64,000 bases of DNA from Danxiaibacter flavus. GTDB taxonomy: Bacteria > Bacteroidota > Bacteroidia > Chitinophagales > Chitinophagaceae. This document shows positions 1 to 7,885 of this stretch, piece after piece (the stretch's first letter is position 1; every line of letters begins with the position of its first letter). The notes beneath the pieces are model-generated. The model searched no databases. It saw only the letters and a list, made by a program, of their open reading frames with translations, and had not been told where the DNA came from. The position numbers and the translations under genes are program-made. The DNA is taken from the NCBI RefSeq assembly GCF_041060425.1, contig NZ_JAULBC010000010.1, forward strand, positions 124,001 through 188,000, written 5' to 3'.

Positions 1-1
1 A

Positions 2-202
2 GGTGATCTGTTCAAAGAAAGACAAAAACTGGTAAAGCCCGTTCAGGATAAAGTTTACAACGCAGTTCAAAAAATAGCCGCGGCACGTGCATATGATTTT
101 GTGCTTGACAAGAGTGAAGGAATTACGGTTATATTTGCCGATCCCAAACTGGACAAGAGCCAGGACGTGTTAAACGAATTGGGTATAAAAGCAACAAATT
201 AA
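2..202 (+). CDS. OmpH/Skp-family periplasmic chaperone, C-terminal part (cut by window edge)
   Basis: The reading frame is open from the first bases and ends at TAA 200-202. The visible 66 residues include the phrases KLVKPVQDKVYNAVQKIA, then YDFVLDKSEG and FADPKLDKSQDVL. This is the usual C-terminal pattern of OmpH/Skp proteins, where the helical arm returns to the small beta body. OmpH/Skp proteins bind unfolded outer-membrane proteins in the periplasm. Two further members follow directly on the same strand, so this is the first of a tandem trio. The start lies outside the window. The family is fairly secure; the exact client is unknown. Confidence 0.8.
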   Translation, partial: GDLFKERQKLVKPVQDKVYNAVQKIAAARAYDFVLDKSEGITVIFADPKLDKSQDVLNELGIKATN

Positions 203-252
203 ATTAAACTCAAATAGACAATCAACAAAACAAAAACACAATCACTACAACA

Positions 253-876
253 ATGAAAAAGGTTTTCTTTTCTATGCTGTTGCTGGCAGCTCTGTTTGTA
301 ACAGGAACTTCAGCAAAAGCTCAATCCTCACCCGTGAAAATCGGCGTTTTTGATATCGAAATGATGGTAAGAGCAATGCCGGGTGCGGCTAAGGTTGACA
401 CTTTGGTGGCATTATACGAGAGAGACTCGTTACAGGCGGAATATCAATTCTACTACAAAGAATTTCAGCGTTTAGATAGCACATGGAAGGCTGATTCAGC
501 TACCAACAAACCAAAAACCGTATTGGACCTGGTTGCTCAGCAGCGTCAACAGGTGGGAATGAACATTGCTTACTGGCAACAGATCGCTCAACAGAAATCT
601 GAGCAAAAAAGAGCAGTTTTGTCTCAACCAATGACAGAACAGGTAATCAATGCTTATAAAAAAGTGCTTGATACAAGAAAATACGCTTTGGTATTGAAAC
701 CAGGAAGCTACGAAGTTGGTGTATCTACTATTGAAAACGTGTTCCAATACGTGGCAAAAGAGCTGAAGATTAAACTGCCTGATGAATTAGGCGGAGATCT
801 GCAGGAAGAAAGCAAAGCTGCACCTGCAGCCGGTGGCGCAGCAAAACAGCCTGCAGGCGGTGCAAAAACCAAATAA
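253..876 (+). CDS. OmpH/Skp-like periplasmic protein, copy 2
   Basis: This 207-residue protein has a clear Sec signal peptide (KKVFFSMLLLAALFVTG, cleavage near AKAQ at about residue 24). A short beta segment (KIGVFDIEMMVRAMPG) is followed by a long charged and glutamine-rich helical stretch (residues 55-130), and the helix returns to a C-terminal body (YALVLKPGSYEVG). That order matches OmpH/Skp chaperones. The tail after residue 185 is low-complexity Ala/Gly/Pro/Lys. The next gene is a close paralogue with an almost identical signal-peptide sequence. A factor-independent terminator follows at once. OmpH proteins usually handle outer-membrane protein traffic; that role here is inferred from family only. 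Confidence 0.8.
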   Translation: MKKVFFSMLLLAALFVTGTSAKAQSSPVKIGVFDIEMMVRAMPGAAKVDTLVALYERDSLQAEYQFYYKEFQRLDSTWKADSATNKPKTVLDLVAQQRQQVGMNIAYWQQIAQQKSEQKRAVLSQPMTEQVINAYKKVLDTRKYALVLKPGSYEVGVSTIENVFQYVAKELKIKLPDELGGDLQEESKAAPAAGGAAKQPAGGAKTK

Positions 877-894
877 ATAAAACTTAATATTATA

Positions 895-924
895 AAAACC
901 ACGCAATAGCATTGCGTGGTTTTT
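895..924 (+). terminator. Rho-independent terminator after ompH copy 2
   Basis: A 13-bp perfect stem (AAAACCACGCAAT / ATTGCGTGGTTTT) with a 3-nt loop is followed by a T-rich run. Nearly the same terminator follows the next ompH copy, which shows the duplication included the 3' end. Confidence 0.85.
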
Positions 925-1106
925 TATTTTTGCGCCCTGAATAAGCGCTTGGAGAGTAATTTGCCAGGAACGGTGTCTAAACAAAGTTAAAAGTTGATTG
1001 TAAATTTTATTAAAAGTCGTTGAAGCGCGCGAATTTCCTATATTCACAAATCAAGATTTAAACTCACAAAGAGAAACAACAAACAAACAACACAATCACA
1101 AGTACA

Positions 1107-1733
1107 ATGAAAAAGGTTTTCTTTTCTATGCTGTTGCTGGCAGCGCTGTTTGTAACAGGAACATCAGCAAAAGCTCAATCTTCACCAGTGAGAATTGGCG
1201 TTTTTGATATTGATATGATGGTGAGAGCTATGCCTGGTGCGCCACATGTTGATACTTTGGTTGCGCTTTACGAAAGAGATTCTTTGCAAGCTGAATATCA
1301 GTTTTATTACAGGGAATTTCAACGTTTGGACAGCACTTTCAAGGGCGACTCTGCAGCAGGAAAACCAAAAAGTGTTTTGGACCTGGTAGCACAACAGCGC
1401 CAGCAGGTGGGAATGAATATTGCTTACTGGCAGCAGATCGCACAACAAAAATCTGAGCAAAAAAGAGCAGTATTGTCTCAGTCTATGTACGAGCAGGTAG
1501 TAAACGCTTACAAGAAAGTTCTTGATGCAAGAAAATATACACTGGTATTAAAACCAGGAGCATATGAAGTGGGCCTTTCAACCATAGAAAACGTGTTTCA
1601 GTATGTAGCAAAAGAATTGAAGATAAAACTGCCTGACGAACTTGGTGGCGATCTTCAGGACGAAAAACCAGCAACTGGCGGAAGCACAGGAGCCGGAGCA
1701 GCGAAACCAGCAACCGGTGCAAAACCTAAATAA
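1107..1733 (+). CDS. OmpH/Skp-like periplasmic protein, copy 3
   Basis: This 208-residue paralogue of the preceding gene has a signal peptide identical in sequence and close similarity through the whole protein, differing mainly at short stretches (for example AKVDT/PHVDT and TEQVI/YEQVV) and in the low-complexity tail. The helical arm (DSLQAEYQFYYREFQRLDS to KSEQKRAVLSQ) and the C-terminal body are both present, so the copy looks functional. It has its own 230-bp upstream region and its own terminator, so it may be a separate transcription unit. The start codon is supported by the conserved signal peptide and by alignment to copy 2. Confidence 0.8.
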   Translation: MKKVFFSMLLLAALFVTGTSAKAQSSPVRIGVFDIDMMVRAMPGAPHVDTLVALYERDSLQAEYQFYYREFQRLDSTFKGDSAAGKPKSVLDLVAQQRQQVGMNIAYWQQIAQQKSEQKRAVLSQSMYEQVVNAYKKVLDARKYTLVLKPGAYEVGLSTIENVFQYVAKELKIKLPDELGGDLQDEKPATGGSTGAGAAKPATGAKPK

Positions 1734-1752
1734 ATTACATCTGTTAATTATA

Positions 1753-1784
1753 AAAACCACGCAAAACACACTGCGTGGTTTTTT
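1753..1784 (+). terminator. Terminator after ompH copy 3, overlapping the murI promoter region
   Basis: An 11-bp stem (AAAACCACGCA / TGCGTGGTTTT) with an 8-nt loop leads into a T tract. The T tract also spells TATTTTTG (1784-1791), which fits the Bacteroidetes -7 consensus TAnnTTTG and lies 4 nt before the murI ATG. Confidence 0.8.
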
Positions 1785-1795
1785 ATTTTTGAAGA

Positions 1796-2632
1796 ATGGA
1801 AAAAGGACCAATAGGCGTATTTGATTCGGGCTACGGCGGCCTGACTGTTTTAAAGGAGATTGTGCATCTGCTGCCACAGTATGATTATATTTATTTGGGT
1901 GACAATGCGAGGGCTCCATACGGACCACGTTCTTTTGAAACTGTTTATCAGTACACGCTCCAGTGTGTAAAATGGTTTTTTAAACAAGGCTGTCCTTTGG
2001 TTGTATTGGCTTGCAACACGGCCTCCGCGAAGGCTTTGCGGACCATTCAGCAAAATGATCTCGCCAAAATAGATCCCTCTAAGAGAGTGCTCGGGGTTAT
2101 CAGACCTACAACTGAAATTATTGGACAATATTCTCCCGCAAAAAAAGTCGGGATCATGGCGACTAACGGTACGGTTCAATCAAAGTCTTACCAGATTGAA
2201 ATTGAAAAGTTTTATCCGGACTTAGAAGTTTATCAGCAGGCTTGCCCTGTTTTGGTTCCATTGATTGAAAACGGAGAATATGATAACTCCGGAACAGATT
2301 TTTTCATAAAAAAATATACCAATGCCCTAATGATGCAGGATAAAAACATCGATACTGTTTTGCTTGCCTGCACACATTATCCGCTGATAAAAGAAAAAAT
2401 ACAGGCTTCATTGCCTGACAATGTCCAGGTAATCGCGCAGGGGTCAATTGTCGCTAATAGCTTGCTGGATTATTTGCAGCGCCATCCTGAAATGGAAGAA
2501 CGACTTACTAAAAACAACGCTCTCAATTTTTATACAACAGACTCCACAGATGACTTTGACCAAAACGGCAGCGTTTTCTTTGGACAAACGGTGCGTTCGA
2601 AACATCTGGATCTGAATTCAATTAGCTGCTAG
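1796..2632 (+). CDS. murI: Glutamate racemase
   Basis: This cytoplasmic enzyme interconverts L- and D-glutamate for peptidoglycan precursor synthesis. The 278-residue length is normal. The N-terminal IGVFDSGYGGLTVL holds the substrate-binding Asp-Ser. The two catalytic cysteines sit in the expected motifs, Cys73 in LACNTASA and Cys192 in LLACTHYPL, and YLGDNARAPYG is also characteristic. The ATG lies only 4 nt after a TAnnTTTG box formed by the upstream terminator T tract, so the transcript may be nearly leaderless. No gene follows on this strand for over 1.7 kb, so it is probably monocistronic. Confidence 0.95.
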   Translation: MEKGPIGVFDSGYGGLTVLKEIVHLLPQYDYIYLGDNARAPYGPRSFETVYQYTLQCVKWFFKQGCPLVVLACNTASAKALRTIQQNDLAKIDPSKRVLGVIRPTTEIIGQYSPAKKVGIMATNGTVQSKSYQIEIEKFYPDLEVYQQACPVLVPLIENGEYDNSGTDFFIKKYTNALMMQDKNIDTVLLACTHYPLIKEKIQASLPDNVQVIAQGSIVANSLLDYLQRHPEMEERLTKNNALNFYTTDSTDDFDQNGSVFFGQTVRSKHLDLNSISC

Positions 2633-2992
2633 CCAATATTACTTCTTTAAGACGAACTATGTTGCTTCAAGTACGATCTACGAAGTACGAAGTACTCAAA
2701 CTTAAGCATCTTCATTTTACTCTACATCTTTTGAAAATGAGATGAATTATCTATAAATGCTGCCGGATTATCTTATTAATAAAAAGCCCCGGCGAGATTT
2801 TTTCGCAAGGTCTGCAAGCTTAAATAAAAGGTCGGTTGCTAGTATTTTACTGTTACGCTCAAGTGCATTGTACATCTTACATCAAACACTATACATCTTA
2901 CATCAAACACTATACTAAGTACATTAAACATCGTACACCGTACACCGTACATCTAAAATCGTACATCTAAAATCGTACATCGTACATACACC
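2633..2992. repeat. Gene-free region with GTAC-type heptamer word arrays
   Basis: No gene is seen. At 2669-2701 the text steps in 7-bp words of the GTACGAA type. At 2866-2992 it steps mostly in GTACATC-type words (7 bp, some 8-10 bp), ending 1 bp before the stop codon of the next gene on the minus strand. The same word families return at 31731-31773, 54875-54911 (inverse orientation) and 55061-55132. The array lies at the convergent 3' ends of murI and the GH20-like gene. No clear terminator is present apart from these repeats. Confidence 0.7.
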
Positions 2993-4102
2993 TCAAAGTT
3001 CTCCAATCTTCTTATACATCTCTCTAAAGCAATCCCAGGGCGTATTGGTACCTGCGTTTGCAGATTGCTGATTTTTGTTTCTGCCATAAAAGCCATCAAG
3101 AAAAGATTCAGCACCGGACCATACGGTCTGCATCATTCCTTTGTATCTGTCTTTCATTTCGCGTGTTGCCTGCTTCCTGAAATTCGCCATGTCCTCGGTT
3201 TGCAGCACAGCCAATTCAGGTTTGCGCCAGGGGCATGTAACTACGTTCAATCCTTTCATTGCAAAATAAACAGGCGTTTTGTCTACTCTTTCATAATGCC
3301 AGTCGCAGATCATTACATCCTTCGGTATCATATCAACTGCCCGGTGTGTATTGTTATAACTGGCTTCCCACATACCCATACCGGTAGTTTTACCATCCAA
3401 TAGTCTGTCGCCCCAAATCCAGAGCTGCCTGTTCTTTTGCGCAAGATGATCGCGGATCTTGCGTACTTCTCCTGCAAAAAGTTCGGCTTTATCTCTTCCC
3501 TGGCAACGCGGACATTTGTCGTCACCAATGTAAAACACTTCATCCATACCTGCATGAAAGGCATTTGTTTCAAATGCATCGCACATTTCATCTACCACAT
3601 CAAACACTACTTTATGAACTTCAGGATGCAACGGGCAGTAACTCTTGCAATACAAACCATCTGCATTCGGCCATTCATATTTTTCCGGCATTTTTACCAG
3701 CGGCGTTTCATCATACTGCGGATAAACCGCCAGCAGTTTGCCGGTGTGATTTGCCCAGGATTGGTGCCCCAGTAAATTCACCTGAGGTATAATTTGTATG
3801 TTGTTCTTTTTTGCGGCAGCAACAAGCTTTTTAATGTCAGCTTTGGATAAGCCAGCAGTATCCCGCAATTCAGGGTGACTTTCAAATTGATAATTATAAT
3901 CAACTCTAAGAATAAGCACATTGACCTTTCTGGGGCCGAGCTCTTCATTAATGAATTTCACAAAATCATCCACCCCTTTTGGTGTTGGTGCAGCAATACA
4001 AAATCCACGTACCGGCATGACGGAGTCCAGTGAATTTTGAGCATTTGCAAAAAGAACGTTGAACATTAATGCTAACAGAAGAATGGCTTTTATTGGTTTC
4101 AT
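2993..4102 (-). CDS. Secreted GH20-like glycoside hydrolase
   Basis: This 369-residue protein starts with a Sec signal peptide (MKPIKAILLLALMFNVLFANAQ). The body is a TIM-barrel type. AFHAGMDEVF (Asp187-Glu188) resembles the Asp-Glu catalytic pair of family 20 beta-N-acetylhexosaminidases, and IPQVNLLGHQSW and LWIWGDRLLDG fit the family's barrel strands. The start at 4102 is preferred over the longer frame beginning at 4189, because it puts the signal peptide at the N-terminus. The substrate is unknown; GH20 relatives act on terminal N-acetylhexosamine. The gene stands alone between murI (convergent) and rpmH (divergent). Confidence 0.6.
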   Translation of the reverse strand: MKPIKAILLLALMFNVLFANAQNSLDSVMPVRGFCIAAPTPKGVDDFVKFINEELGPRKVNVLILRVDYNYQFESHPELRDTAGLSKADIKKLVAAAKKNNIQIIPQVNLLGHQSWANHTGKLLAVYPQYDETPLVKMPEKYEWPNADGLYCKSYCPLHPEVHKVVFDVVDEMCDAFETNAFHAGMDEVFYIGDDKCPRCQGRDKAELFAGEVRKIRDHLAQKNRQLWIWGDRLLDGKTTGMGMWEASYNNTHRAVDMIPKDVMICDWHYERVDKTPVYFAMKGLNVVTCPWRKPELAVLQTEDMANFRKQATREMKDRYKGMMQTVWSGAESFLDGFYGRNKNQQSANAGTNTPWDCFREMYKKIGEL

Positions 4103-4312
4103 AAGCAATAATTTATATAGTAGTGCGAAAAAAGCCGTAATTGTAACCACCGGAAATTTATAACAGTTAATTTCGGCCCCGTAAAACAAATTGATCGTTG
4201 AATTTAATTGTTTTACAGATTATTATCCCTTTTGCAGCCTTAAATTCCAGCGTTAAGGGCATAAAAAGTTCATTTTTTTGAGATTGGAATAAATTTTTTT
4301 TCTACCTTTGCC

Positions 4313-4320
4313 GTCCTTTC
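4313..4320 (+). promoter_or_regulatory. Probable rpmH promoter (-7 box TACCTTTG)
   Basis: TACCTTTG fits the Bacteroidetes -7 consensus TAnnTTTG, and a TTG lies at 4284-4286 (26-bp gap, slightly long for the -33 element). This leaves a 5' leader of about 65 nt before the rpmH ATG. The T-rich context is typical for a strong ribosomal-protein promoter. Confidence 0.5.
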
Positions 4321-4391
4321 ACCGGGTGGCAGTATGGTGACTGTAACCTGTATGTTGAAATTTATTTTGGGTTAGTAAAAAAATTATAGCA

Positions 4392-4547
4392 ATGAAACGT
4401 ACATTTCAACCACATAATCGTCGCCGTAAAAGCGTTCATGGTTTTCGTAAGCGTATGGAAACCGCTAATGGCCGTAAGGTATTAGCCAGCCGCAGAGCGA
4501 AAGGCCGTCATAAGCTGACAGTTTCTGACGAGAGAAAATTAAAATAA
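4392..4547 (+). CDS. rpmH: 50S ribosomal protein L34
   Basis: This short gene encodes 51 very basic residues beginning MKRTFQPHNRRRK and continuing SVHGFRKRMETANGRKVL and SRRAKGRHKLTVSDE, the canonical L34 sequence. L34 is a component of the large ribosomal subunit. It is followed by rnpA and yidD in the order found in most bacteria. A hairpin at 4555-4579 and a terminator at 4597-4624 separate it from rnpA, so most transcripts probably end before rnpA. Confidence 0.97.
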   Translation: MKRTFQPHNRRRKSVHGFRKRMETANGRKVLASRRAKGRHKLTVSDERKLK

Positions 4548-4596
4548 GCGTTTGATCCCGATAGCGTAGCTGTCGGGATTACAAATAAATTATTAA

Positions 4597-4624
4597 AGCC
4601 TCACCAAACTTTGGTGAGGCTTTT
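4597..4624 (+). terminator. Terminator after rpmH
   Basis: A 12-bp stem (AGCCTCACCAAA with TTTGGTGAGGCT) is followed by a T tract. The T tract runs into TACTTTTG (4625-4632), a possible -7 box for rnpA. A second palindrome, ATCCCGA...TCGGGAT at 4555-4579, lies upstream. Confidence 0.8.
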
Positions 4625-4635
4625 TACTTTTGAAT

Positions 4636-5055
4636 ATGCCTTTATCAAATTCATACGGACGGGAAGAGAAGCTAAAAAGTCGAAAACAAATAGATCTCCT
4701 TTTTGCAAAAGGGAAGTCTGTTAATCAGTTTCCGGTTAAGCTTATTTACCTGGAAGTTCCCGACGAAATGGATTTTCCGGTAAAGGCCGGTGTAATTGCT
4801 CCCTCAAGATTGTTTAAAAAGGCCGTCCAGCGAAACAGGGTTAAAAGGTTGCTTCGCGAAGCTTACAGAACCGAAAAGGCCCCACTAATTGAGTATGCCC
4901 AAAATCAAAATCGTAAACTGATTTTGTTTTTACTGTTTGTTGACCGTCAGATTCCTTCTTACGCACTCGTCAAAGAAAAGATTAGCATGGCTATTCCACG
5001 ATTGATTAAGGAGTTGGAGAAAACTAAAATAACAGCAGCAAATGAAAATTCTTAA
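4636..5055 (+). CDS. rnpA: Ribonuclease P protein component
   Basis: This is the protein subunit of RNase P, which helps the RNA subunit remove 5' leaders from pre-tRNA. The protein is about 139 residues. The family signature sits near residues 60-75 (KAVQRNRVKRLLREAYR), with LKSRKQIDLLFAKGKS at the N-terminus as usual. A TTG at 4630 would add two residues but lies inside the terminator/-7 region, so the ATG at 4636 is preferred. It overlaps yidD by 14 bp, which points to translational coupling. Confidence 0.95.
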   Translation: MPLSNSYGREEKLKSRKQIDLLFAKGKSVNQFPVKLIYLEVPDEMDFPVKAGVIAPSRLFKKAVQRNRVKRLLREAYRTEKAPLIEYAQNQNRKLILFLLFVDRQIPSYALVKEKISMAIPRLIKELEKTKITAANENS

Positions 5056-5272
5056 GCAAATACTGAGCTTTCCGTTCATACTGCTGATAAAGTTTTACCA
5101 GTACGTGATCTCTCCAGCGTTAGGGCCAAAGTGCAGGTTCACGCCAAGTTGTTCGCAATATGCCCTGGAAGCATTAAAGAAATATGGCTTATTTAAAGGA
5201 GGCTGGCTGGCTATAAAAAGAATATCCCGTTGTCACCCGGGCGGAGGAAGCGGCTATGATCCGGTGCCGTAG
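5042..5272 (+). CDS. yidD: Membrane protein insertion efficiency factor YidD
   Basis: The 76-residue protein has the YidD signature: an amphipathic N-terminus (ILLIKFYQYVISP), then GPKCRFTPSCSQYALEAL with its conserved cysteines, and RCHPGGGSGYDPVP at the end. YidD is membrane-associated and assists YidC-dependent insertion. The gene starts inside the end of rnpA in another frame. The familiar rpmH-rnpA-yidD order supports the call; yidC does not follow here. Confidence 0.95.
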   Translation: MKILKQILSFPFILLIKFYQYVISPALGPKCRFTPSCSQYALEALKKYGLFKGGWLAIKRISRCHPGGGSGYDPVP

Positions 5273-5504
5273 AAAAGTCAAAAGTAAAAATTCAAAAGTC
5301 AAAAGCGGCGGGAGCGTGAATTGTCCAAATCATGCAGTAAAAGCCAGCAAGGTAACATACTTTGAATGCATGCCAAGGTCCATTACGTTGCTGACTTTAT
5401 GTGAGAGATATTAAAAGAAAGCCTTTGTGCCTCTTTCTGTCTTCGAGCCGTTGTGGCAAAACCCCTTGTTTCTTTAATGTCGCACATGCCACCGTGGTTC
5501 TTCC

Positions 5505-6131
5505 TTATTTCTTTTTTTCAGGCGTAGCCGAAGCATCCGCTGGTTTAGTCATCGCATCCAGCTTATCAATTTTTTCCCTAACTTCTTTTATGCTATAGAA
5601 GCGGTAAACCTCAGGTGTTTTACCTTCTTTCGCTTCAACAGAGGTCATGCGGTGATAAGGTCCTACAATAAAAGCATCCAGGTTATCCGTGATCTTCACG
5701 GCCTGGTTGGGCAGGATAAAAAAGTTATGGTTCGCTGCGCTAACATTTTGATTGCTGACTAGCAACTTCAGTGAATCAAGGTTCTTCTTTACATCCTCTT
5801 GCGTAAATTCAGTCTTTCTGTCTTCAACCGCTCCGTAGTTCTGCAAGCCACCTACAACTGTATCGTTTTTCGCATTCACTATGTAATAACCGTTTGTAGG
5901 AAATTCTACTGAGCCTTCTCCAGCCTGCGATTTAACTGAGTAAACCACTTTATCGCCGGAGTTTACATCGAAGGTTTGTTCTTCGTGTCCGCTGCTTTCA
6001 TCAACAGTGATGCTTTTCGCTTCTTTGTTGATCTTAGCTGTACCCTTTGAAAGAACAAGCACTTTCTTGATGTTTTCTTTGCAGGATGCAAGTGAAACGA
6101 TGGCAAGTATGCCGAATGCTATTTTTTTCAT
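5505..6131 (-). CDS. Lipoprotein of unknown function
   Basis: I do not recognise this 208-residue protein. It has a lipoprotein signal peptide (MKKIAFGILAIVSLASC, lipid-modified Cys17). The remainder is hydrophilic with beta-rich text (AKSITVDESSGHEEQTFDV, VEFPTNGYYIVNAKNDTVV) and a C-terminal helix ending in a charged Ala/Pro/Lys tail. It is probably exported to the periplasmic side or the outer membrane. It lies downstream of the superoxide dismutase gene on the same strand but is separated from it by a terminator, so it is likely transcribed on its own. Confidence 0.6.
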   Translation of the reverse strand: MKKIAFGILAIVSLASCKENIKKVLVLSKGTAKINKEAKSITVDESSGHEEQTFDVNSGDKVVYSVKSQAGEGSVEFPTNGYYIVNAKNDTVVGGLQNYGAVEDRKTEFTQEDVKKNLDSLKLLVSNQNVSAANHNFFILPNQAVKITDNLDAFIVGPYHRMTSVEAKEGKTPEVYRFYSIKEVREKIDKLDAMTKPADASATPEKKK

Positions 6132-6154
6132 GTTAAAGATTTAGTCAAATAAAA

Positions 6155-6183
6155 AATCCCGCACACCAATCTGGGGCGGGATT
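6155..6183 (-). terminator. Terminator after superoxide dismutase
   Basis: Stem AATCCCGC / GCGGGATT, with a T run beyond it when read on the minus strand (AAAAAA at 6150-6156 on the plus strand). Confidence 0.75.
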
Positions 6184-6217
6184 GAAGGTAAGACATTACT
6201 AAAAATGAACCATTGAA

Positions 6218-6823
6218 TTATTTAGCTTTTGCATAATGCTCAGCAACCTTGTTCCAGTTGATCACATTCCAGATAGCCGCTAAATAATCAGGTCTTTTGT
6301 TTTGATATTTTAAGTAGTAAGCGTGCTCCCACACATCGATACCCAGGATAGGAGTGCCTTTTACTTCTGCTACATCCATTAAAGGATTGTCCTGGTTAGG
6401 TGTAGAAGTAACTTCAAGTTTGCCGTCTTTTACAATTAACCAGGCCCATCCACTACCGAAACGCGTGGCACCGGCTGTATTGATTTTTGTTTTCAGCTCA
6501 TCAAAAGATCCGAAAGTGCTGTTGATAGCGTCTGCAAGTTCACCTGTTGGTGCACCGCCTGCATTAGGGCCAAGAATTTCCCAGAAGAAGCTGTGGTTCC
6601 AGTGACCGCCGCCATTGTTGCGAACTGCAGGAGATATTTTACCAGCGTTTGCAACAAGTTCTTCCAGGCTTTTATTTTCATGCTCCGTTCCGGCAATAGC
6701 TTTATTCAGGTTGTCAACATACGCCTGGTGATGTTTACCATGGTGTATTTGCATGGTAGTAGCATCAATATGCGGTTCTAAAGCTTCATGCGCGTAAGGC
6801 AGAGCAGGTAATGTAAATGCCAT
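6218..6823 (-). CDS. sodA: Superoxide dismutase, Mn type
   Basis: This cytoplasmic enzyme dismutates superoxide to oxygen and hydrogen peroxide. The 201-residue length is usual for the Fe/Mn family. The four metal ligands are visible: His27 (QIHHGKHH), His77 (GGHWNHSFFW), Asp163 and His167 (DVWEHAYY). Gln144 in STPNQDNPL and the GGG run before HWNH favour manganese over iron. It has no signal peptide. On the minus strand a TAAATTTG box lies at 6881-6874, about 50 nt before the ATG, and could be the -7 element; I see no matching -33 element. Confidence 0.93.
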   Translation of the reverse strand: MAFTLPALPYAHEALEPHIDATTMQIHHGKHHQAYVDNLNKAIAGTEHENKSLEELVANAGKISPAVRNNGGGHWNHSFFWEILGPNAGGAPTGELADAINSTFGSFDELKTKINTAGATRFGSGWAWLIVKDGKLEVTSTPNQDNPLMDVAEVKGTPILGIDVWEHAYYLKYQNKRPDYLAAIWNVINWNKVAEHYAKAK

Positions 6824-7160
6824 AATTATCTTTTTTTATAAGTGAACAATTAAAAGGGAACCTCTAAGTTCAACAAATTTATTGCCATAGGATTAATGTT
6901 GGTAATAAGTTATCATAATTTGTTTCTTAAATCGAAAATAAAAGGCTGGCAATTAGAAACAAGCGCTGGTTGAAATGACCACCTGCAAGACAACCGGGAA
7001 ATAAGTTCGGTGCACGGGAAGTTTTTTGCTAATGCTTGTTGGTGATATCTTCCAACAATATTTTGATATTGTTAAGCCTAGATCAAACCGGTTTTTACTG
7101 AAAACGAACATTGCATTTGCGTAACTTCCTGCTATATTTTTCTAACGACAATATTGTTTT
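6824..7160. other. Divergent intergenic region between sodA and a DUF1080 gene
   Basis: No gene is seen. Toward the plus strand, TTG (7111-7113), a 19-bp gap and TATATTTT (7133-7140) make a plausible promoter for the DUF1080 gene. No repeat family of the kind found elsewhere in the window is present. Confidence 0.4.
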
Positions 7161-7877
7161 ATGTTACTTAAACCAACCATGCGCGCAGCAATATGCTGCG
7201 GAATCTTAATTACGGGCTTATCCGCTTTTTCACCGAAGGAAGCCGATAACACATTAACTGCAAAGGAAAAGAAAGAAGGCTGGCAGCTTTTATTTGACGG
7301 AAAGGATACCAAAGGCTGGCATAATTACCAGGGTAAGCAAATGGATAGCTGGGAAATAATTGACGGTCAGCTTCACTGCAAGTCGGAAGGTGTAACCAAG
7401 CGGGCGGATCTTACCACTGACGGAGAATATGGAGATTTTGAACTGGCTGTGGACTGGAAAGTTGATCCCAAATCGAACAGCGGCATTATTTATAGAGCGA
7501 ACGAAAATCACGATCACTCTTACGAATCCGGGCCGGAATACCAGTTGATTGATGATAAAGGCTATCCCGGCAAAGTAGAGGACAACCAGAAAAGCGGTTC
7601 CGATTACGCAATGCACGCCGCTTCATCCCTGGTAACCAAACCGGTGGGTGAATACAATCACACTGTGATTAAAGTTAAAGGCGCACATGTTGAGCATTAT
7701 TTGAATGGCGTGAAGGTGGTTGAGTTTGACTATTGGACCGATGATTGGAAAAAACTCAAAGACGCAAGCAAATGGAAGGACAAACCTGAATACGGCATGT
7801 TAAAAGCCGGCCATATCTGCCTACAGGACCATGGCGGCGGAGCGTGGTTTAAAAATATCAAGATCAGGAAAATATAA
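7161..7877 (+). CDS. Secreted DUF1080 (3-keto-disaccharide hydrolase family) protein
   Basis: This 238-residue protein has an N-terminal hydrophobic signal (AAICCGILITGLSAF). A start at Met7 (7179) is also possible. The body is one DUF1080 domain (PF06439): GWQLLFDGKDTKGWHNYQG, DGEYGDFELAVDWKV, NSGIIYRANE, SGPEYQLIDDKGYPG, and at the end GHICLQDHGGGAWFKNIKI. The fold is a concanavalin-like beta sandwich. Characterised members cleave 3-keto-disaccharides or 3-keto-glycosides. It is one of three members in the region, all near GMC dehydrogenases or Gfo/Idh proteins, which supports a role in 3-keto-sugar metabolism. Confidence 0.85.
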   Translation: MLLKPTMRAAICCGILITGLSAFSPKEADNTLTAKEKKEGWQLLFDGKDTKGWHNYQGKQMDSWEIIDGQLHCKSEGVTKRADLTTDGEYGDFELAVDWKVDPKSNSGIIYRANENHDHSYESGPEYQLIDDKGYPGKVEDNQKSGSDYAMHAASSLVTKPVGEYNHTVIKVKGAHVEHYLNGVKVVEFDYWTDDWKKLKDASKWKDKPEYGMLKAGHICLQDHGGGAWFKNIKIRKI

Positions 7878-7885
7878 GACGGAAC

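Noticed and set aside
4102..4189. Longer N-terminus for the GH20-like protein
   Set aside because: It would place 29 residues ahead of a clean signal peptide; the ATG at 4102 is more likely.
4555..4579. ATCCCGA palindrome after rpmH as a second terminator or riboswitch
   Set aside because: It has no T tract and is a common intergenic palindrome type in Bacteroidetes; the true terminator follows at 4597.
5401..5598. 65-codon plus-strand frame after yidD
   Set aside because: It overlaps the opposite-strand lipoprotein gene at its 3' end, has no recognisable motif and no start context; the lipoprotein on the minus strand explains the region better.
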